Shown: piece after piece, positions 46,016 to 55,798 of the stretch
Layout of the letters: every line of letters starts with the position of its first letter
How positions within the stretch are numbered: the first letter of the stretch is position 1
Origin: Parvibaculum sp.
GTDB taxonomy: Bacteria; Pseudomonadota; Alphaproteobacteria; Parvibaculales; Parvibaculaceae
NCBI GenBank assembly: GCA_030645235.1
Contig: JAUSMV010000030.1
Coordinates: forward strand, 1,178,001 to 1,242,000
Reading direction: 5' to 3'
DNA length: 64,000 bases
Made by a program: the position numbers and the translations under genes
Notes under the pieces: model-generated
Databases searched by the model: none
Seen by the model: the letters and a program-made list of their open reading frames with translations, nothing else
Told to the model about the DNA's origin: nothing

Positions 46016-46858
46016 ATGAGCACCGCCCAGATGAAGTCCGTTGTGGAAGCCGCCTTTGAGGCTCGTGACACCATCAATTTCGGCACCAAAGGCGAAGTGC
46101 GCGAAGCCGTCGAGGCGGCGTTGCAGGCGCTTGATCGCGGCGAAATGCGGGTTGCCGAAAAGTTCAAAGGCGAGTGGATCGTCAATCAGTGGCTCAAGAA
46201 AGCCGTGCTCCTGTCCTTCCGCCTCAACGATATGGGTCTCATTGAAGGTGCGCCGGGCGAGGCCAGTTGGTGGGACAAGGTGCCGTCCAAGTTTCAGGGC
46301 TGGGGTGAGGCTGAATTCCGCAAGGCCGGTTTCCGCGCCGTGCCCGGCTCCATCGTGCGCCGCTCGGCCTATATCGCGCCCAATGTCGTGCTGATGCCCT
46401 CTTTCGTGAATCTCGGCGCCTATGTGGACGAAAGCACGATGGTCGATACATGGGTGACGGTCGGCTCCTGCGCCCAGATTGGCAAGAACTGCCATCTGTC
46501 AGGCGGCGTCGGCATCGGCGGCGTGCTGGAACCCTTGCAGGCCAATCCCGTCATCATCGAAGACAATTGCTTCATCGGCGCGCGGTCCGAAGTCGTTGAA
46601 GGCGTCATCATCGGCGAAGGCGCTGTGCTGTCCATGGGCGTCTTCATCTCAGCGTCCACCAAAATCATCGACCGCGCCACCGGCGAAATCCATATCGGCA
46701 AAGTGCCGCCCTATTCGGTCGTGGTCCCCGGCTCCCTGCCCGGCAAGGCCAATCCCGACGGTTCGCCCTCACCCAGCCTCTATTGCTGCGTCATCGTCAA
46801 AACGGTGGACGCCCAGACACGGGCCAAAACCGCCATCAATGAATTGCTGCGGGACTGA
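46016..46858 (+). CDS. dapD: 2,3,4,5-tetrahydropyridine-2,6-dicarboxylate N-succinyltransferase
   Basis: Left-handed beta-helix acyltransferase of lysine/diaminopimelate synthesis. The family blocks are [56 protein letters not shown] and [20 protein letters not shown]. Start at 46016 (MSTAQMKSV) gives 280 residues, the normal length; the frame is open a further 13 codons. The next gene on the strand is dapE, after repeat copy D. The two act in consecutive parts of the succinylase pathway. Confidence 0.96.
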   Translation: MSTAQMKSVVEAAFEARDTINFGTKGEVREAVEAALQALDRGEMRVAEKFKGEWIVNQWLKKAVLLSFRLNDMGLIEGAPGEASWWDKVPSKFQGWGEAEFRKAGFRAVPGSIVRRSAYIAPNVVLMPSFVNLGAYVDESTMVDTWVTVGSCAQIGKNCHLSGGVGIGGVLEPLQANPVIIEDNCFIGARSEVVEGVIIGEGAVLSMGVFISASTKIIDRATGEIHIGKVPPYSVVVPGSLPGKANPDGSPSPSLYCCVIVKTVDAQTRAKTAINELLRD

Positions 46859-46889
46859 TTCAAACTCTGTCGTCCCCTTCTAATCTTCC

Positions 46890-47039
46890 AACCCTCCCCT
46901 TGAGGGAGGGTCAAAAAATCTCCTTCAGATTTTTTGGGGCGGGGTCTGGGTCTCTCGTACAATTCCGAATTTTCGTTTGCCTTCGTTCCCCCTCCCCAAA
47001 CGGCAAGACGCCGTTTGACCCTCCCTCAAGGGGAGGGTT
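46890..47039. repeat. palindromic intergenic repeat element, copy D (150 bases)
   Basis: Outer arms 46890-46915 and 47014-47039 are the same perfect 26-bp inverted repeats as in copy B. The AT hairpin AAAAAATCT/AGATTTTTT lies on the left (46913-46935) and the GC hairpin CAAACGGC/GCCGTTTG on the right (46997-47017), the reverse of copy B. The centre between them runs in the same direction as in copy B. Confidence 0.85.
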
Positions 47040-47099
47040 AAGGATAAGGGAACCACAGCCTGATTGACCGCCCCTTATCCGCTGCGCTACACGGGATAG

Positions 47100-48290
47100 A
47101 TGACCGTGCCGACACAACCTTATAACGCGCTCGATATTGCCGTTGACCTGATCCGTTGCCCCTCCGTGACCCCTGCGGATGAAGGCGCGCTGGCGACACT
47201 TGCCAATTACCTCGCACCCTTGGGCTTCAACTGCGAGCGGATGCGCTTTTCCGAAGACGGCACGCCCGACGTTGACAATCTCTATGCGCGCTTGGGCTCC
47301 GGTTCACCGCATTTCTGTTTTGCCGGACACACAGATGTTGTGCCGGTCGGTGACGTCGCGCAATGGACGGTTGATCCTTTCGGCGGCGAGATCGTCAGCG
47401 GCAAGCTTTACGGTCGCGGTGCTGCCGACATGAAAGGCTCGATTGCGAGTTTTGTCGCCGCCGTCTCGCGTCTTGTGCGCGAAGGAAAGCTCACTGAGGG
47501 TGAAGGCTCCGTCAGTCTTCTCATCACAGGTGACGAAGAAGGCCCAGGCATCAACGGCACCGTGAAGATGCTGAAGGCGCTCAAGGCGCGCGGCGAAGTG
47601 ATCGACCATTGCCTTGTCGGTGAACCCACCTGCGTCTCGAAGCTCGGCGACATGATGAAGATCGGACGGCGTGGCAGCATCAATGGCTGGCTCACCGTCA
47701 AAGGCATGCAAGGCCATGTCGCCTATCCGCATCAGGCTGAAAATCCGCTGCCGCGTCTCATCGAGATGCTGGCGCGGCTCAACGCGCATGAACTCGACAA
47801 GGGCAATGCGCATTTTCAGGCGTCCAACTTTGAAGTGACGACGATCGATACCGGCAACACAGCGACCAATGTTATTCCGGGCACGGCGCACGCTGTCATG
47901 AACATCCGTTTCAATGACGAGCATACCGGCGCGAGCCTCGACCAATGGATGCGCCGCACCTTCGATCAGGTCGTGCAGGAAATGGGCGGCTCTTACGAAT
48001 TCAAAACCCAGATTTCGGGCGAGAGTTTCATTACGCAGCCCGGCGACTTCTCGGCGCTGATCGCGCGCGCGATTAAATCCGTCACGGGCGAGACAGCCGA
48101 AATGTCCACGACGGGCGGCACGTCGGACGCGCGATTTATCCGGGCTTACGCGCCGGTCGTTGAATTTGGCCTCGCAAACGCCACAATGCACAAGGTAGAT
48201 GAGCATGTGCCTGCCGGCGACATCGGCAAGCTCGCAGATATCTATGAAGCCGTGTTACGCGGCTATTTCAACGGGTCCAAAACATCTTGA
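47100..48290 (+). CDS. dapE: succinyl-diaminopimelate desuccinylase
   Basis: M20 di-zinc hydrolase of 396 residues that releases L,L-diaminopimelate. The metal-site blocks are [37 protein letters not shown], and VGEPTC; the C-terminal [11 protein letters not shown] carries the last ligand region. It lies 240 bases after dapD, with repeat copy D between. The start overlaps no gene; its stop overlaps the murI start (TTGA). Confidence 0.95.
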   Translation: MTVPTQPYNALDIAVDLIRCPSVTPADEGALATLANYLAPLGFNCERMRFSEDGTPDVDNLYARLGSGSPHFCFAGHTDVVPVGDVAQWTVDPFGGEIVSGKLYGRGAADMKGSIASFVAAVSRLVREGKLTEGEGSVSLLITGDEEGPGINGTVKMLKALKARGEVIDHCLVGEPTCVSKLGDMMKIGRRGSINGWLTVKGMQGHVAYPHQAENPLPRLIEMLARLNAHELDKGNAHFQASNFEVTTIDTGNTATNVIPGTAHAVMNIRFNDEHTGASLDQWMRRTFDQVVQEMGGSYEFKTQISGESFITQPGDFSALIARAIKSVTGETAEMSTTGGTSDARFIRAYAPVVEFGLANATMHKVDEHVPAGDIGKLADIYEAVLRGYFNGSKTS

Positions 48291-49111
48291 GCGACAACCG
48301 GCCTATCGGCGTTTTTGACAGCGGCATTGGCGGCATCACGGTTTTGAAGGCGCTGCGCGCGCACCTGCCGCATGAAAATCTCGTTTATCTCGGCGACATG
48401 GCGCGATTGCCTTACGGCACCAAGAGCGCTGACACGGTAACGGCCTATTCGCTGCAAACGACAAAACATCTGCTGACGCATGATGTGAAGATGATCGTCA
48501 TCGCCTGCAACACCGCGTCATCTGTTGCGCTCGCGCCTTTGCAGGCAGCCCTCGCACCACTCCCCGTCATCGGTGTGATTGAGCCTGGCGCAGAAGCCGC
48601 TGTCGCCGCGACCAAATCAAATCACATTGCCGTCATCGCCACTGAAGCCACGGTGCGCGTCGGCGCTTATGTCCGCGCGATCCACGCGCGCAATCCGGAC
48701 GCCCATGTCGTGCAGGAGCCTTGCGGGTTGTTCGTCACACTCGCTGAAGAAGGTTGGGTGTCCGGCGATGTCGTTGAAGCGACGGCGCGTCGCTATCTCA
48801 CACCACTTTTCAAACGCAAAGCGGCACCCGATACGCTGGTGCTCGCCTGCACCCACTTTCCCGTGCTCGCAAAAACGATCCGCAAAGTTGTGGGACGCGG
48901 TGTGCGTCTCGTTGACAGTGCCGAGACCACCGCGCGCGCCGTTGAAGCCGCGCTCGACATTCAGGGTCTTTGCACCAAACGGCGCGGCAGGGGGACAGTG
49001 AAATTCCTCACCACTGATAGTGTGGATCGTTTCTCGCGCGTCGGTGGCATATTCTTTGGCGAGGTCATCCGTCCCAAAGATGTGGAATTGGTCGATCTAC
49101 AATTTAGCTGA
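48287..49111 (+). CDS. murI: glutamate racemase
   Basis: Makes D-glutamate for peptidoglycan. The two catalytic cysteines are in ACNTASS and ACTHFP, with [11 protein letters not shown] at the N-terminus and [11 protein letters not shown]. It has 274 residues. The start is TTG overlapping the dapE stop by 4 bases; there is no nearer ATG that keeps the FDSGIGG block. It ends before a 190-base gap with a hairpin. Confidence 0.93.
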   Translation: MSDNRPIGVFDSGIGGITVLKALRAHLPHENLVYLGDMARLPYGTKSADTVTAYSLQTTKHLLTHDVKMIVIACNTASSVALAPLQAALAPLPVIGVIEPGAEAAVAATKSNHIAVIATEATVRVGAYVRAIHARNPDAHVVQEPCGLFVTLAEEGWVSGDVVEATARRYLTPLFKRKAAPDTLVLACTHFPVLAKTIRKVVGRGVRLVDSAETTARAVEAALDIQGLCTKRRGRGTVKFLTTDSVDRFSRVGGIFFGEVIRPKDVELVDLQFS

Positions 49112-49184
49112 AAGAGACCCCTTTATCCCCCGCCTGAGGATTATTTTACGGGGTACTGCCGATAAGCCGCCGAAAAGTGAAAAT

Positions 49185-49204
49185 CTATCCCCGACCGGGG
49201 ATAG
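49185..49204. terminator. hairpin between murI and truA
   Basis: CTATCCCC-GACC-GGGGATAG is a perfect 8-bp stem. It stands between convergent genes and may stop transcription, but no T-run follows, so this is uncertain. No gene is seen in 49112-49301. Confidence 0.4.
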
Positions 49205-49301
49205 CGTTTCGCGCGTCATGCCCGCGCACTCGACGAACCGGACTACAATCTCTGCATGGAAACACTCAATCTCTTGCAAGAAATGTCGAGTGTTTCGAGC
49301 C

Positions 49302-50042
49302 TTATTTATAGTCAACCTTCATCAAATAGAGCCCGTCCGGCGGTGCCACGGGGCCGCAAAAAGTGCGGTCTTTGGCCTTCAGCGCCTTCTCCAGATCGCG
49401 TTTCGTCCAGCGTCCTTCGCCCACCAATTTCAGTGAACCGACGAGTGAACGCACCTGATTGTGAAGGAAGGAACGCGCCGATGCAGTGACTTCAATCTCT
49501 TCGCCGTAGCGTGAAACAGAAAGCACATCGAGCGTCTTTTCCGGCGATTTCGCCTGACATTGTGTGGAGCGAAACGTCGTGAAATCGTGATGCCCGATCA
49601 GCATTTGCGCGGCGTCATGCATCGCGCTCGCATCCAATTGTTTGAACACCAACCATGCCTGATGACGATCAAGCGTCAGCGGCGCACGACGATTGATGAT
49701 GCGATAAAGATATTGACGACCCGTCGCGGAGAAGCGCGCTTCAAATGTATCAGGCACCTCTTCCACTTCCACAATCGCAACAGGATGCGGACGCATATGT
49801 GAGTTTACCGCGTCGCGCAATGTGTCGGTGCGCACAGGTGTTTCGAGATCAATATGGGCCACTTGTCCGAGCGCATGCACACCGGCATCCGTGCGCCCCG
49901 CACCATAGACGCGCACGTCGGTTCCGCAAAAACTTTTGACACCGGCCTCAATCACATCCTGCACCGAGCCGCCGCCCGTCTGCGACTGCCAACCGACATA
50001 AGGCTGTCCGTTATATTCAATCGTGAGTTTGTAGCGCGGCAT
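49302..50042 (-). CDS. truA: tRNA pseudouridine(38-40) synthase
   Basis: Modifies positions 38-40 of tRNA. The catalytic Asp is in [14 protein letters not shown] near residue 50; [16 protein letters not shown] at the N-terminus is the family start. It has 246 residues. The start overlaps the fmt stop by one base. Third gene of the def-fmt-truA operon. Confidence 0.96.
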   Translation of the reverse strand: MPRYKLTIEYNGQPYVGWQSQTGGGSVQDVIEAGVKSFCGTDVRVYGAGRTDAGVHALGQVAHIDLETPVRTDTLRDAVNSHMRPHPVAIVEVEEVPDTFEARFSATGRQYLYRIINRRAPLTLDRHQAWLVFKQLDASAMHDAAQMLIGHHDFTTFRSTQCQAKSPEKTLDVLSVSRYGEEIEVTASARSFLHNQVRSLVGSLKLVGEGRWTKRDLEKALKAKDRTFCGPVAPPDGLYLMKVDYK

Positions 50043-50980
50043 CAGACGAGCCTCTCGCCGCGCGAGAGCGCAAAGCCGCGCAGAAAATCATCCGCCTTCA
50101 TCGGGCCTTTGCCGGCGCGCTGCAACTCCGTGATGCGCAGTGCACCTTCACCGCAGGCAATCGTGACACCGTCCTCAAGCGACAAGACTTCGCCGCTCGC
50201 ACCTTTGGCGCTTACTGGTTCAGCCCGCAGCACTTTGATGCGCGTTGCTACGTCACCGCGCGTGACTTCAAAAAAGGCTCCGGGAAACGGTGTCAGCCCG
50301 CGAATATGGCAATCGAGTTCCGGTGCCTTGCGTGTCCAGTCGATGCGCGCTTCGTCTTTTTCGATCTTATGCGCGTAAGTGACGCCGACGTTTGATTGCT
50401 GTGTCGCAACGATCGAACCGCGCGACAGGGCGGCGAGTGCCCGCACCATCAGCGACGCGCCAACCTGCGAAAGATCATCATGCAGCGATCCCGCTGTTGT
50501 CGTTTTCGTGACCGGCATATGTTCGGCAAGCAGCACGGGACCTGTATCAAGCCCCGCATCCATCTGCATCACCATGACGCCGGTCTCTTTATCGCCCGCC
50601 ATGATCGCGCGCTGAATGGGTGCCGCGCCGCGCCAGCGTGGCAGAAGCGACGCATGAAGATTGAGACACCCCATGCGCGGCGCATCAAGGATCGCTTTGG
50701 GGAGAATGAGACCATAAGCAACGACGACCGCCACATCCAAATCAAGATCAGCGAACGCTTGCTGCTCTTCCGCGCTCTTCAATGATCTCGGTGTGCGCAC
50801 TTCGATGCCCGCATCCGCTGCGAAGCGGTGCACCGGTCCCGGTGTCTCCGTCATGCCGCGACCCGACTTGCGCGGTGGTTGCGAATAGACGGCAACGACC
50901 TCGTGACCTGCGGCGAGAAGTTCCGACAAGACTGTGACGGAAAAATCCGGCGTGCCCATAAACGCGATGCGCAGGCTCAA
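50042..50980 (-). CDS. fmt: methionyl-tRNA formyltransferase
   Basis: Formylates initiator Met-tRNA. N-terminal [18 protein letters not shown], the formyl-folate-binding [18 protein letters not shown], and DTGPVLL. The frame extends upstream through def, but the family start is near MGTPDF; a TTG at 50980, overlapping the def stop (TTGA), is the best start and gives 312 residues. Central gene of def-fmt-truA. Confidence 0.94.
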   Translation of the reverse strand: MSLRIAFMGTPDFSVTVLSELLAAGHEVVAVYSQPPRKSGRGMTETPGPVHRFAADAGIEVRTPRSLKSAEEQQAFADLDLDVAVVVAYGLILPKAILDAPRMGCLNLHASLLPRWRGAAPIQRAIMAGDKETGVMVMQMDAGLDTGPVLLAEHMPVTKTTTAGSLHDDLSQVGASLMVRALAALSRGSIVATQQSNVGVTYAHKIEKDEARIDWTRKAPELDCHIRGLTPFPGAFFEVTRGDVATRIKVLRAEPVSAKGASGEVLSLEDGVTIACGEGALRITELQRAGKGPMKADDFLRGFALSRGERLV

Positions 50981-51501
50981 GCCGGTTCCTTTTCCTGCTG
51001 CTTCTTCGCCTTGGTGAGCTTCTTCAGCATCATCGAGCGCTTGAGCTTGGAGAGGTGATCGATGAAGAGCACGCCTTCGAGATGGTCCATCTCGTGCTGG
51101 AAACAGGTCGCGAAAAGGCCTTCGCAATCTTCTTCGTGCAGTTCGCCGTTATAGTCGAGATAACGGATGCGGCATTCGGCAGGACGCGCCACGTCTTCGT
51201 AAAATTCCGGCACCGAGAGGCAGCCTTCTTCGTAAACCGCGAGCTCTTCCGAGACGGACAGGATTTCAGGATTCACGAAAAACCGGGGCTGGGGGTCTTC
51301 GCCTTCGCGCGCCAGATCCATCACGATCACGCGCAGGGGTTCACCCAATTGAACGGCGGCAAGGCCGATGCCCGGCGCATCATACATGGTCTCCAGCATA
51401 TCATCCATGAGACCGCGCAAAGCACCGTCCACCCGCTCCACGGGGAGCGAGCGCTGCTTCAAACGCGCGTCAGGCGCAGTGATGATCTCTCGGATGGCCA
51501 T
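50977..51501 (-). CDS. def: peptide deformylase
   Basis: Removes N-formyl groups. All three motifs are present: [16 protein letters not shown] and HEMDH. The start at 51501 ([10 protein letters not shown]) gives 174 residues; a start 7 codons earlier is possible, with weak ribosome sites at both. It ends with a lysine-rich tail. First gene of def-fmt-truA. Confidence 0.95.
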   Translation of the reverse strand: MAIREIITAPDARLKQRSLPVERVDGALRGLMDDMLETMYDAPGIGLAAVQLGEPLRVIVMDLAREGEDPQPRFFVNPEILSVSEELAVYEEGCLSVPEFYEDVARPAECRIRYLDYNGELHEEDCEGLFATCFQHEMDHLEGVLFIDHLSKLKRSMMLKKLTKAKKQQEKEPA

Positions 51502-51557
51502 GCGCTTGAAATAAGCCCCCATGCCGTAATGGTCAAGCGGGTGCGACCTTTACGGTA

Positions 51558-51992
51558 TTATTGGTCGCAATTGGCCACGCAAACCTGATGCTCGGCAATC
51601 TGACCGCCGCAGGAGCGGTAGCACATATTATATTGGCCGGTGCATTCCGATCCCAGATTGTCGCACTGATAATAGCTCGGGCTATATTTGTAAGGCTCTT
51701 TGGGTTCAGGAAATTTGGCCGGATCCTTGGCGTATAGCTTCAGCGCCACGATGTAATCGTCTTTGGCCTTCCGATAGTTGGATTCCGCCTGATGATCGGC
51801 ATTGGCGCGGCATTCCATCTTGGCGTTGCGCGCATCGGACTGACACATGGACTGGTCAGCCTGACAATTCTGCACGCATTGCATGCCTGACTTGGTCGGC
51901 GGCGGCGTGAAATCGTAGCGTGTCTCCATAACAGGACCGCAGGCGGCCAAGCCCAGTGTAAACAACAGAATTGCGAGTAACCTAGCCATCAT
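51558..51992 (-). CDS. small cysteine-rich lipoprotein, unknown family
   Basis: About 144 residues from the ATG at 51992 (in-frame starts at 51989 and 52016 also exist). Signal helix LLAILLFTLGLAAC with lipobox LAAC. The mature part has 10 further cysteines, several as C-x3-C: CVQNC, CYRSC, CVANC, plus MECRAN and YYQCDN. The middle is charged (YRKAKDDYIVALKLYAKDP). I do not recognise the family; the cysteine pattern suggests disulfide-linked helical hairpins. Confidence 0.7.
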   Translation of the reverse strand: MMARLLAILLFTLGLAACGPVMETRYDFTPPPTKSGMQCVQNCQADQSMCQSDARNAKMECRANADHQAESNYRKAKDDYIVALKLYAKDPAKFPEPKEPYKYSPSYYQCDNLGSECTGQYNMCYRSCGGQIAEHQVCVANCDQ

Positions 51993-52146
51993 CCGCCCCC
52001 AAGCGTTCAGAATCACATGTTCGTTTCAGGATAAGACACATAAAGGGAAAGTCGAACACGGATTGCAGCGCGGTGGCCAAATGACGCTATAGCGGGAATC
52101 GGGCTATAGTTGCCAAAATGTTCGCATCCCTTATTTCAGGTCACGC

Positions 52147-53268
52147 ATGCCCTTTCTCTCTCCCGTTGAACTGATCCTCATTGCTCTTGTCGTGATGCTT
52201 GGCATTGGGCTTGCGGCTTTGCTGCTGGCACGCGGAGGCGGCAGCAAAACAGATGCGCTGGAGACAGGCTTTGAACGCCTCGTCGCGCAGCAGTCCGAGC
52301 TCACAGGCCGGTTGCAAAGCATGGCGGAAGCGCAGTCGCTGGCGCAAAACGCGCTCACTGCGACGCTCAACGAACGGCTCGATCAGGTGAGCACACGCAT
52401 GGGCGTGAGCCTTGAAGAAAGCTCCGTCAAAACGGTCGAAAGCCTGACGACGCTTGCCGAGCGCCTTGCCATTATCGATCAGGCGCAAAAAAACATCACA
52501 GAGCTTTCCTCGCAGGTCGTGGGTCTCCAGGACATATTGTCGAACCGGCAGGCGCGCGGCGCATTCGGCGAAGTGCAGTTGCAGGACATCGTAACGAGCG
52601 CACTGCCGCCATCGGCTTATGCATTTCAGGCAACGCTGGCAGGTCAGGTGCGCGTCGACTGTCTCGTGCATCTGCCCAACCCGCCCGGCTCAATTGCCAT
52701 TGACGCCAAGTTTCCGCTCGATGCCTATCACGCTTTGCGCAATGCCAAGGATGATGCGGAACGCACCGTCGCACAGCGGCAGTTTCGCGGCGATCTGCTG
52801 AAGCACGTCAAGGACATTTCTGAAAAATACATTGTGCCGGGTGAGACAGCAGAATCGGCGCTGATGTTTTTGCCATCGGAAGCGGTCTATGCCGAATTGC
52901 ATGCAAACTTTCCAGACGTCGTGACGAAATCCTATGCCGCACGCGTCTGGATCGTTTCGCCCACAACGCTGATGGCGACGCTCAACACTGTACGCGCTGT
53001 GCTCAAAGACGTTGAGATGCGCAAGCAGGCCGGTGAGATTCAAAAATATGTCGGCCTCATGTTGCAGGACGTCACCCGACTTGACGGGCGCGTCGCCAAT
53101 CTCGAAAAGCATTTTCAGATGGCGGAAAAGGACATACGCGACATACGTACATCGGCCGACAGTATCGCCAAGCGTGGTGACAAAATTCAGGATGTGGAAT
53201 TGGGCGAAGGTGATGCACCCATTGCGGCAATCGGGACCCCGCGCATTGAACGTGATTTGCTGACCTGA
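52147..53268 (+). CDS. rmuC: DNA recombination protein RmuC
   Basis: 373 residues: an N-terminal transmembrane helix (about 5-24), a coiled-coil region, then the RmuC nuclease-like domain with GAFGEVQLQDIV, IDAKFPLDAYHAL and FLPSEAVYAELH. RmuC limits rearrangements at inverted repeats. The stop overlaps the next start by one base. Confidence 0.92.
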   Translation: MPFLSPVELILIALVVMLGIGLAALLLARGGGSKTDALETGFERLVAQQSELTGRLQSMAEAQSLAQNALTATLNERLDQVSTRMGVSLEESSVKTVESLTTLAERLAIIDQAQKNITELSSQVVGLQDILSNRQARGAFGEVQLQDIVTSALPPSAYAFQATLAGQVRVDCLVHLPNPPGSIAIDAKFPLDAYHALRNAKDDAERTVAQRQFRGDLLKHVKDISEKYIVPGETAESALMFLPSEAVYAELHANFPDVVTKSYAARVWIVSPTTLMATLNTVRAVLKDVEMRKQAGEIQKYVGLMLQDVTRLDGRVANLEKHFQMAEKDIRDIRTSADSIAKRGDKIQDVELGEGDAPIAAIGTPRIERDLLT

Positions 53269-53795
53269 TGCGAACGTTCCTCGCCATATGCGGCAGTCTG
53301 CGCCGTTCATCGTCCAACAAATCTTTGCTGGAAGCCGCCGCTCTGCTCGCGCCCGACGGCGTGACGATTTCGCTCTACGAAGGCATGGGCGAGCTGCCCG
53401 CTTTCAATCCCGATATTGCTGACGATGCGCAGCCCGCCAGCGTCACCGATTTTCGCGCGGCGCTTGGACGCGCCGATGCCGTTATTATTTCGACACCTGA
53501 ATATGTACATAGCCTGCCGGGTTCACTCAAAAATGCGCTCGACTGGCTCGTCGGCACAAGCGATCTCGTCGATAAGCCCGTCACGCTTTTCAATGCTTCG
53601 CCGCGCTCGACCTATGCGGTGGCGGCGCTCAATGAAATTCTGACCGTCATGTCAGGGCGTGTTGTTGATGATGCGAGCATCACGTTGCAGCTTTCGGGGC
53701 GCGATCTCGATGCAGCAGGGATTGTGGCGGAGCCGCCATTTTCTGCCGAAATCCGGCGCGGGATTGCCACCTTGCTGAAAGCTGTTGAAGCGTGA
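53268..53795 (+). CDS. NADPH-dependent FMN reductase
   Basis: Flavodoxin-fold reductase of 175 residues. The FMN loop is CGSLRRSSSNKSLL, the second loop is TPEYVHSLPGSLKNALDWL. Coupled to rmuC by a one-base overlap (TGATG). Physiological acceptor unknown. Confidence 0.88.
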   Translation: MRTFLAICGSLRRSSSNKSLLEAAALLAPDGVTISLYEGMGELPAFNPDIADDAQPASVTDFRAALGRADAVIISTPEYVHSLPGSLKNALDWLVGTSDLVDKPVTLFNASPRSTYAVAALNEILTVMSGRVVDDASITLQLSGRDLDAAGIVAEPPFSAEIRRGIATLLKAVEA

Positions 53796-53915
53796 TTGTC
53801 TCAAGCCCGCAACACTCTGTTGCTGGCACATCAGCTAGTTTGTCCCACTGAGCGGCCTATATTTCATCTCAATAGGTGGCGGGAGACATGTCCCGTCCGA
53901 ACAGGAGATGAGATC

Positions 53916-54836
53916 ATGAACACAGTTCAGAACTCCCCGAAGAAAGTACAAGCTTCAGCGAAGAAGGTTTTGGGTATCCTCAGCAATCCCCACAGGCATT
54001 GGGTGGGCGACGGCTTTCCCGTGCGCTCGCTCTTTTCTTATGGCGCCGATAGCGAACAGGTCAGCCCGTTTCTGCTGCTCGATCATGCAGGCCCGCATGT
54101 CTTTGAACCGGCGCTGAAACCACGCGGCGTCGGCACACATCCTCATCGTGGTTTTGAGACTGTCACCATCGTCTATGAAGGCGAAGTGGCGCATCGTGAC
54201 AGTGTCGGCAATGGCGGCGTCATTGGTCCCGGCGATGTGCAGTGGATGACAGCTGCAGGCGGCATTTTGCATGAGGAATTTCACTCGCAGGGCTATACGA
54301 AATCAGGTGGACCGTTCCACATGGTGCAGCTCTGGGTGAACCTGCCCGCCAAAGACAAGATGAACGCGCCTTCCTATCAGGCGATTGTGAACAGCGACAT
54401 TCCCAGCGTTGATTATGCGGGCGGCAAGGCCCGTGTGCGGGTGATTGCGGGTCAGTTTGAAGGTCATGCCGGACCGGCCCATACACATACGCCGATCAAT
54501 GTCTGGGATACAAGCTTGCAGGCGGACGCCAAACTGTCGTTCGATCTGCCCGAAGGCCACACGAGTTTACTCGTGGTGCTGAAAGGCCGGATTACAGTGA
54601 ACGGAACGCAGGACGCCGGCGCATCGGAAATCGTGTCGCTGTCACGCGAAGGCGGCACGGTTGAGATTGAGGCCGCAGGCGACACGGTGCTCCTCATCCT
54701 CACCGGTGAACCGATTGATGAACCGGTGGTGGGTTATGGCCCGTTCGTGATGAACACGGAAACCCAGATCCATCAGGCGATTGCCGACTTCAATGCGGGC
54801 CGCTTCGGCGCGATGGAAGAAACAGTCAACGCATAA
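53916..54836 (+). CDS. pirin family protein
   Basis: Cupin-type metal protein of 306 residues. The Fe-site block is GVGTHPHRGFETVTIVYEGE with downstream GVIGPGDVQWMTAAGGILHEEF; the C-terminal cupin follows. Pirins may act as quercetinases or regulators; the role here is unknown. The start at 53916 has AGGAG 9 bases upstream, and the earlier open frame has no similarity. Confidence 0.9.
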   Translation: MNTVQNSPKKVQASAKKVLGILSNPHRHWVGDGFPVRSLFSYGADSEQVSPFLLLDHAGPHVFEPALKPRGVGTHPHRGFETVTIVYEGEVAHRDSVGNGGVIGPGDVQWMTAAGGILHEEFHSQGYTKSGGPFHMVQLWVNLPAKDKMNAPSYQAIVNSDIPSVDYAGGKARVRVIAGQFEGHAGPAHTHTPINVWDTSLQADAKLSFDLPEGHTSLLVVLKGRITVNGTQDAGASEIVSLSREGGTVEIEAAGDTVLLILTGEPIDEPVVGYGPFVMNTETQIHQAIADFNAGRFGAMEETVNA

Positions 54837-54841
54837 AGACG

Positions 54842-54877
54842 AAAGGCGGAACTAAAAAGTTCCGCCTTTTTTTCTAA
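54842..54877 (+). terminator. Rho-independent terminator after pirin gene
   Basis: A perfect 12-bp stem AAAGGCGGAACT/AGTTCCGCCTTT with a 4-base loop and a run of T. It overlaps the recR stop on the other strand, so it may serve both converging transcripts. Confidence 0.9.
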
Positions 54878-55473
54878 AAGGGGCGACGTGATTTCATGGC
54901 GGCGGCGAGTGTGCCGTCATCAAGATAATCAAGCTCGCCACCAACGGGCACGCCATGAGCTAGGCGCGAGACCGAGATGTTGAGGCCTTCGAGGCGGTCG
55001 GTGATGTAATGTGCCGTCGTCTGGCCATCAACGGTGGCATTCATGGCGAGGATCACTTCTTTGATCTCGCCTTTGCTGACACGTTCGATCAACACACCGA
55101 TATTCAGATCATTAGGACCGACGCCGTCGAGCGCCGACAGCACCCCGCCGAGCACATGGTAGCGGCCCTTATGCACGCCTGCGCGCTCAAGCGCCCAAAG
55201 ATCGCCCACATCTTCGACAATGCACAGAATGACCGGATCGCGCGCAGGATCGCGGCAGATCGTGCAGGGGTCTTGCGTATCGGCATTGCCACAGGTTTTG
55301 CAGATACAGGCTTTTTCAACCGCATCGGCCATGGCAATGGCGAGCGGCGTCAGCAGTGTTTCTTTTTTCTGGATAAGTTGCAGCACCGCGCGGCGCGCCG
55401 AACGCGGGCCAAGCCCCGGCAGCTTTGACAGAAGCTGGATGAGGCGCTCGATCTCAGGGCCGGTTATCGCCAT
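54874..55473 (-). CDS. recR: recombination protein RecR
   Basis: RecFOR pathway protein of 199 residues. Helix-hairpin-helix ([15 protein letters not shown]), C4 zinc finger ([18 protein letters not shown]), and Toprim domain with [11 protein letters not shown]. It follows ybaB by 7 bases in dnaX-ybaB-recR. Confidence 0.96.
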   Translation of the reverse strand: MAITGPEIERLIQLLSKLPGLGPRSARRAVLQLIQKKETLLTPLAIAMADAVEKACICKTCGNADTQDPCTICRDPARDPVILCIVEDVGDLWALERAGVHKGRYHVLGGVLSALDGVGPNDLNIGVLIERVSKGEIKEVILAMNATVDGQTTAHYITDRLEGLNISVSRLAHGVPVGGELDYLDDGTLAAAMKSRRPF

Positions 55474-55480
55474 TGCGGCA

Positions 55481-55798
55481 TCACAGACTGAAGCCCGGCG
55501 GCAGTGGCAGGCCGCCTGTCAGGGTCTTCATTTTGTCAGCGGCCATGCGCTCGGACTTTGCTTTGGCGTCGGCGCTGGCAGCGACAATCAGGTCTTCGAG
55601 AATTTCGCGCTCATCCACTTTCATCAGGTCCGGCGCAATCGAGACGCGCTTGATGTGGCCCTTGCCGGACATGGTGACGCGCACCATGCCGCCGCCCGAT
55701 GTGCCTTCGACTTCCACCGCTTCAAGCTCGGTTTGCAGATCGGTCATCTTGGACTGCAGAGCTTGCGCTTGCTTCATTATGTCTGTGAGATTTTTCAC
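55481..55798 (-). CDS. nucleoid-associated protein YbaB/EbfC
   Basis: Small DNA-binding protein of 105 residues with the coiled helix [19 protein letters not shown], and the [20 protein letters not shown] strand region. Its start overlaps the dnaX stop (ATGA, 4 bases). Typical dnaX-ybaB-recR order. Confidence 0.95.
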   Translation of the reverse strand: MKNLTDIMKQAQALQSKMTDLQTELEAVEVEGTSGGGMVRVTMSGKGHIKRVSIAPDLMKVDEREILEDLIVAASADAKAKSERMAADKMKTLTGGLPLPPGFSL

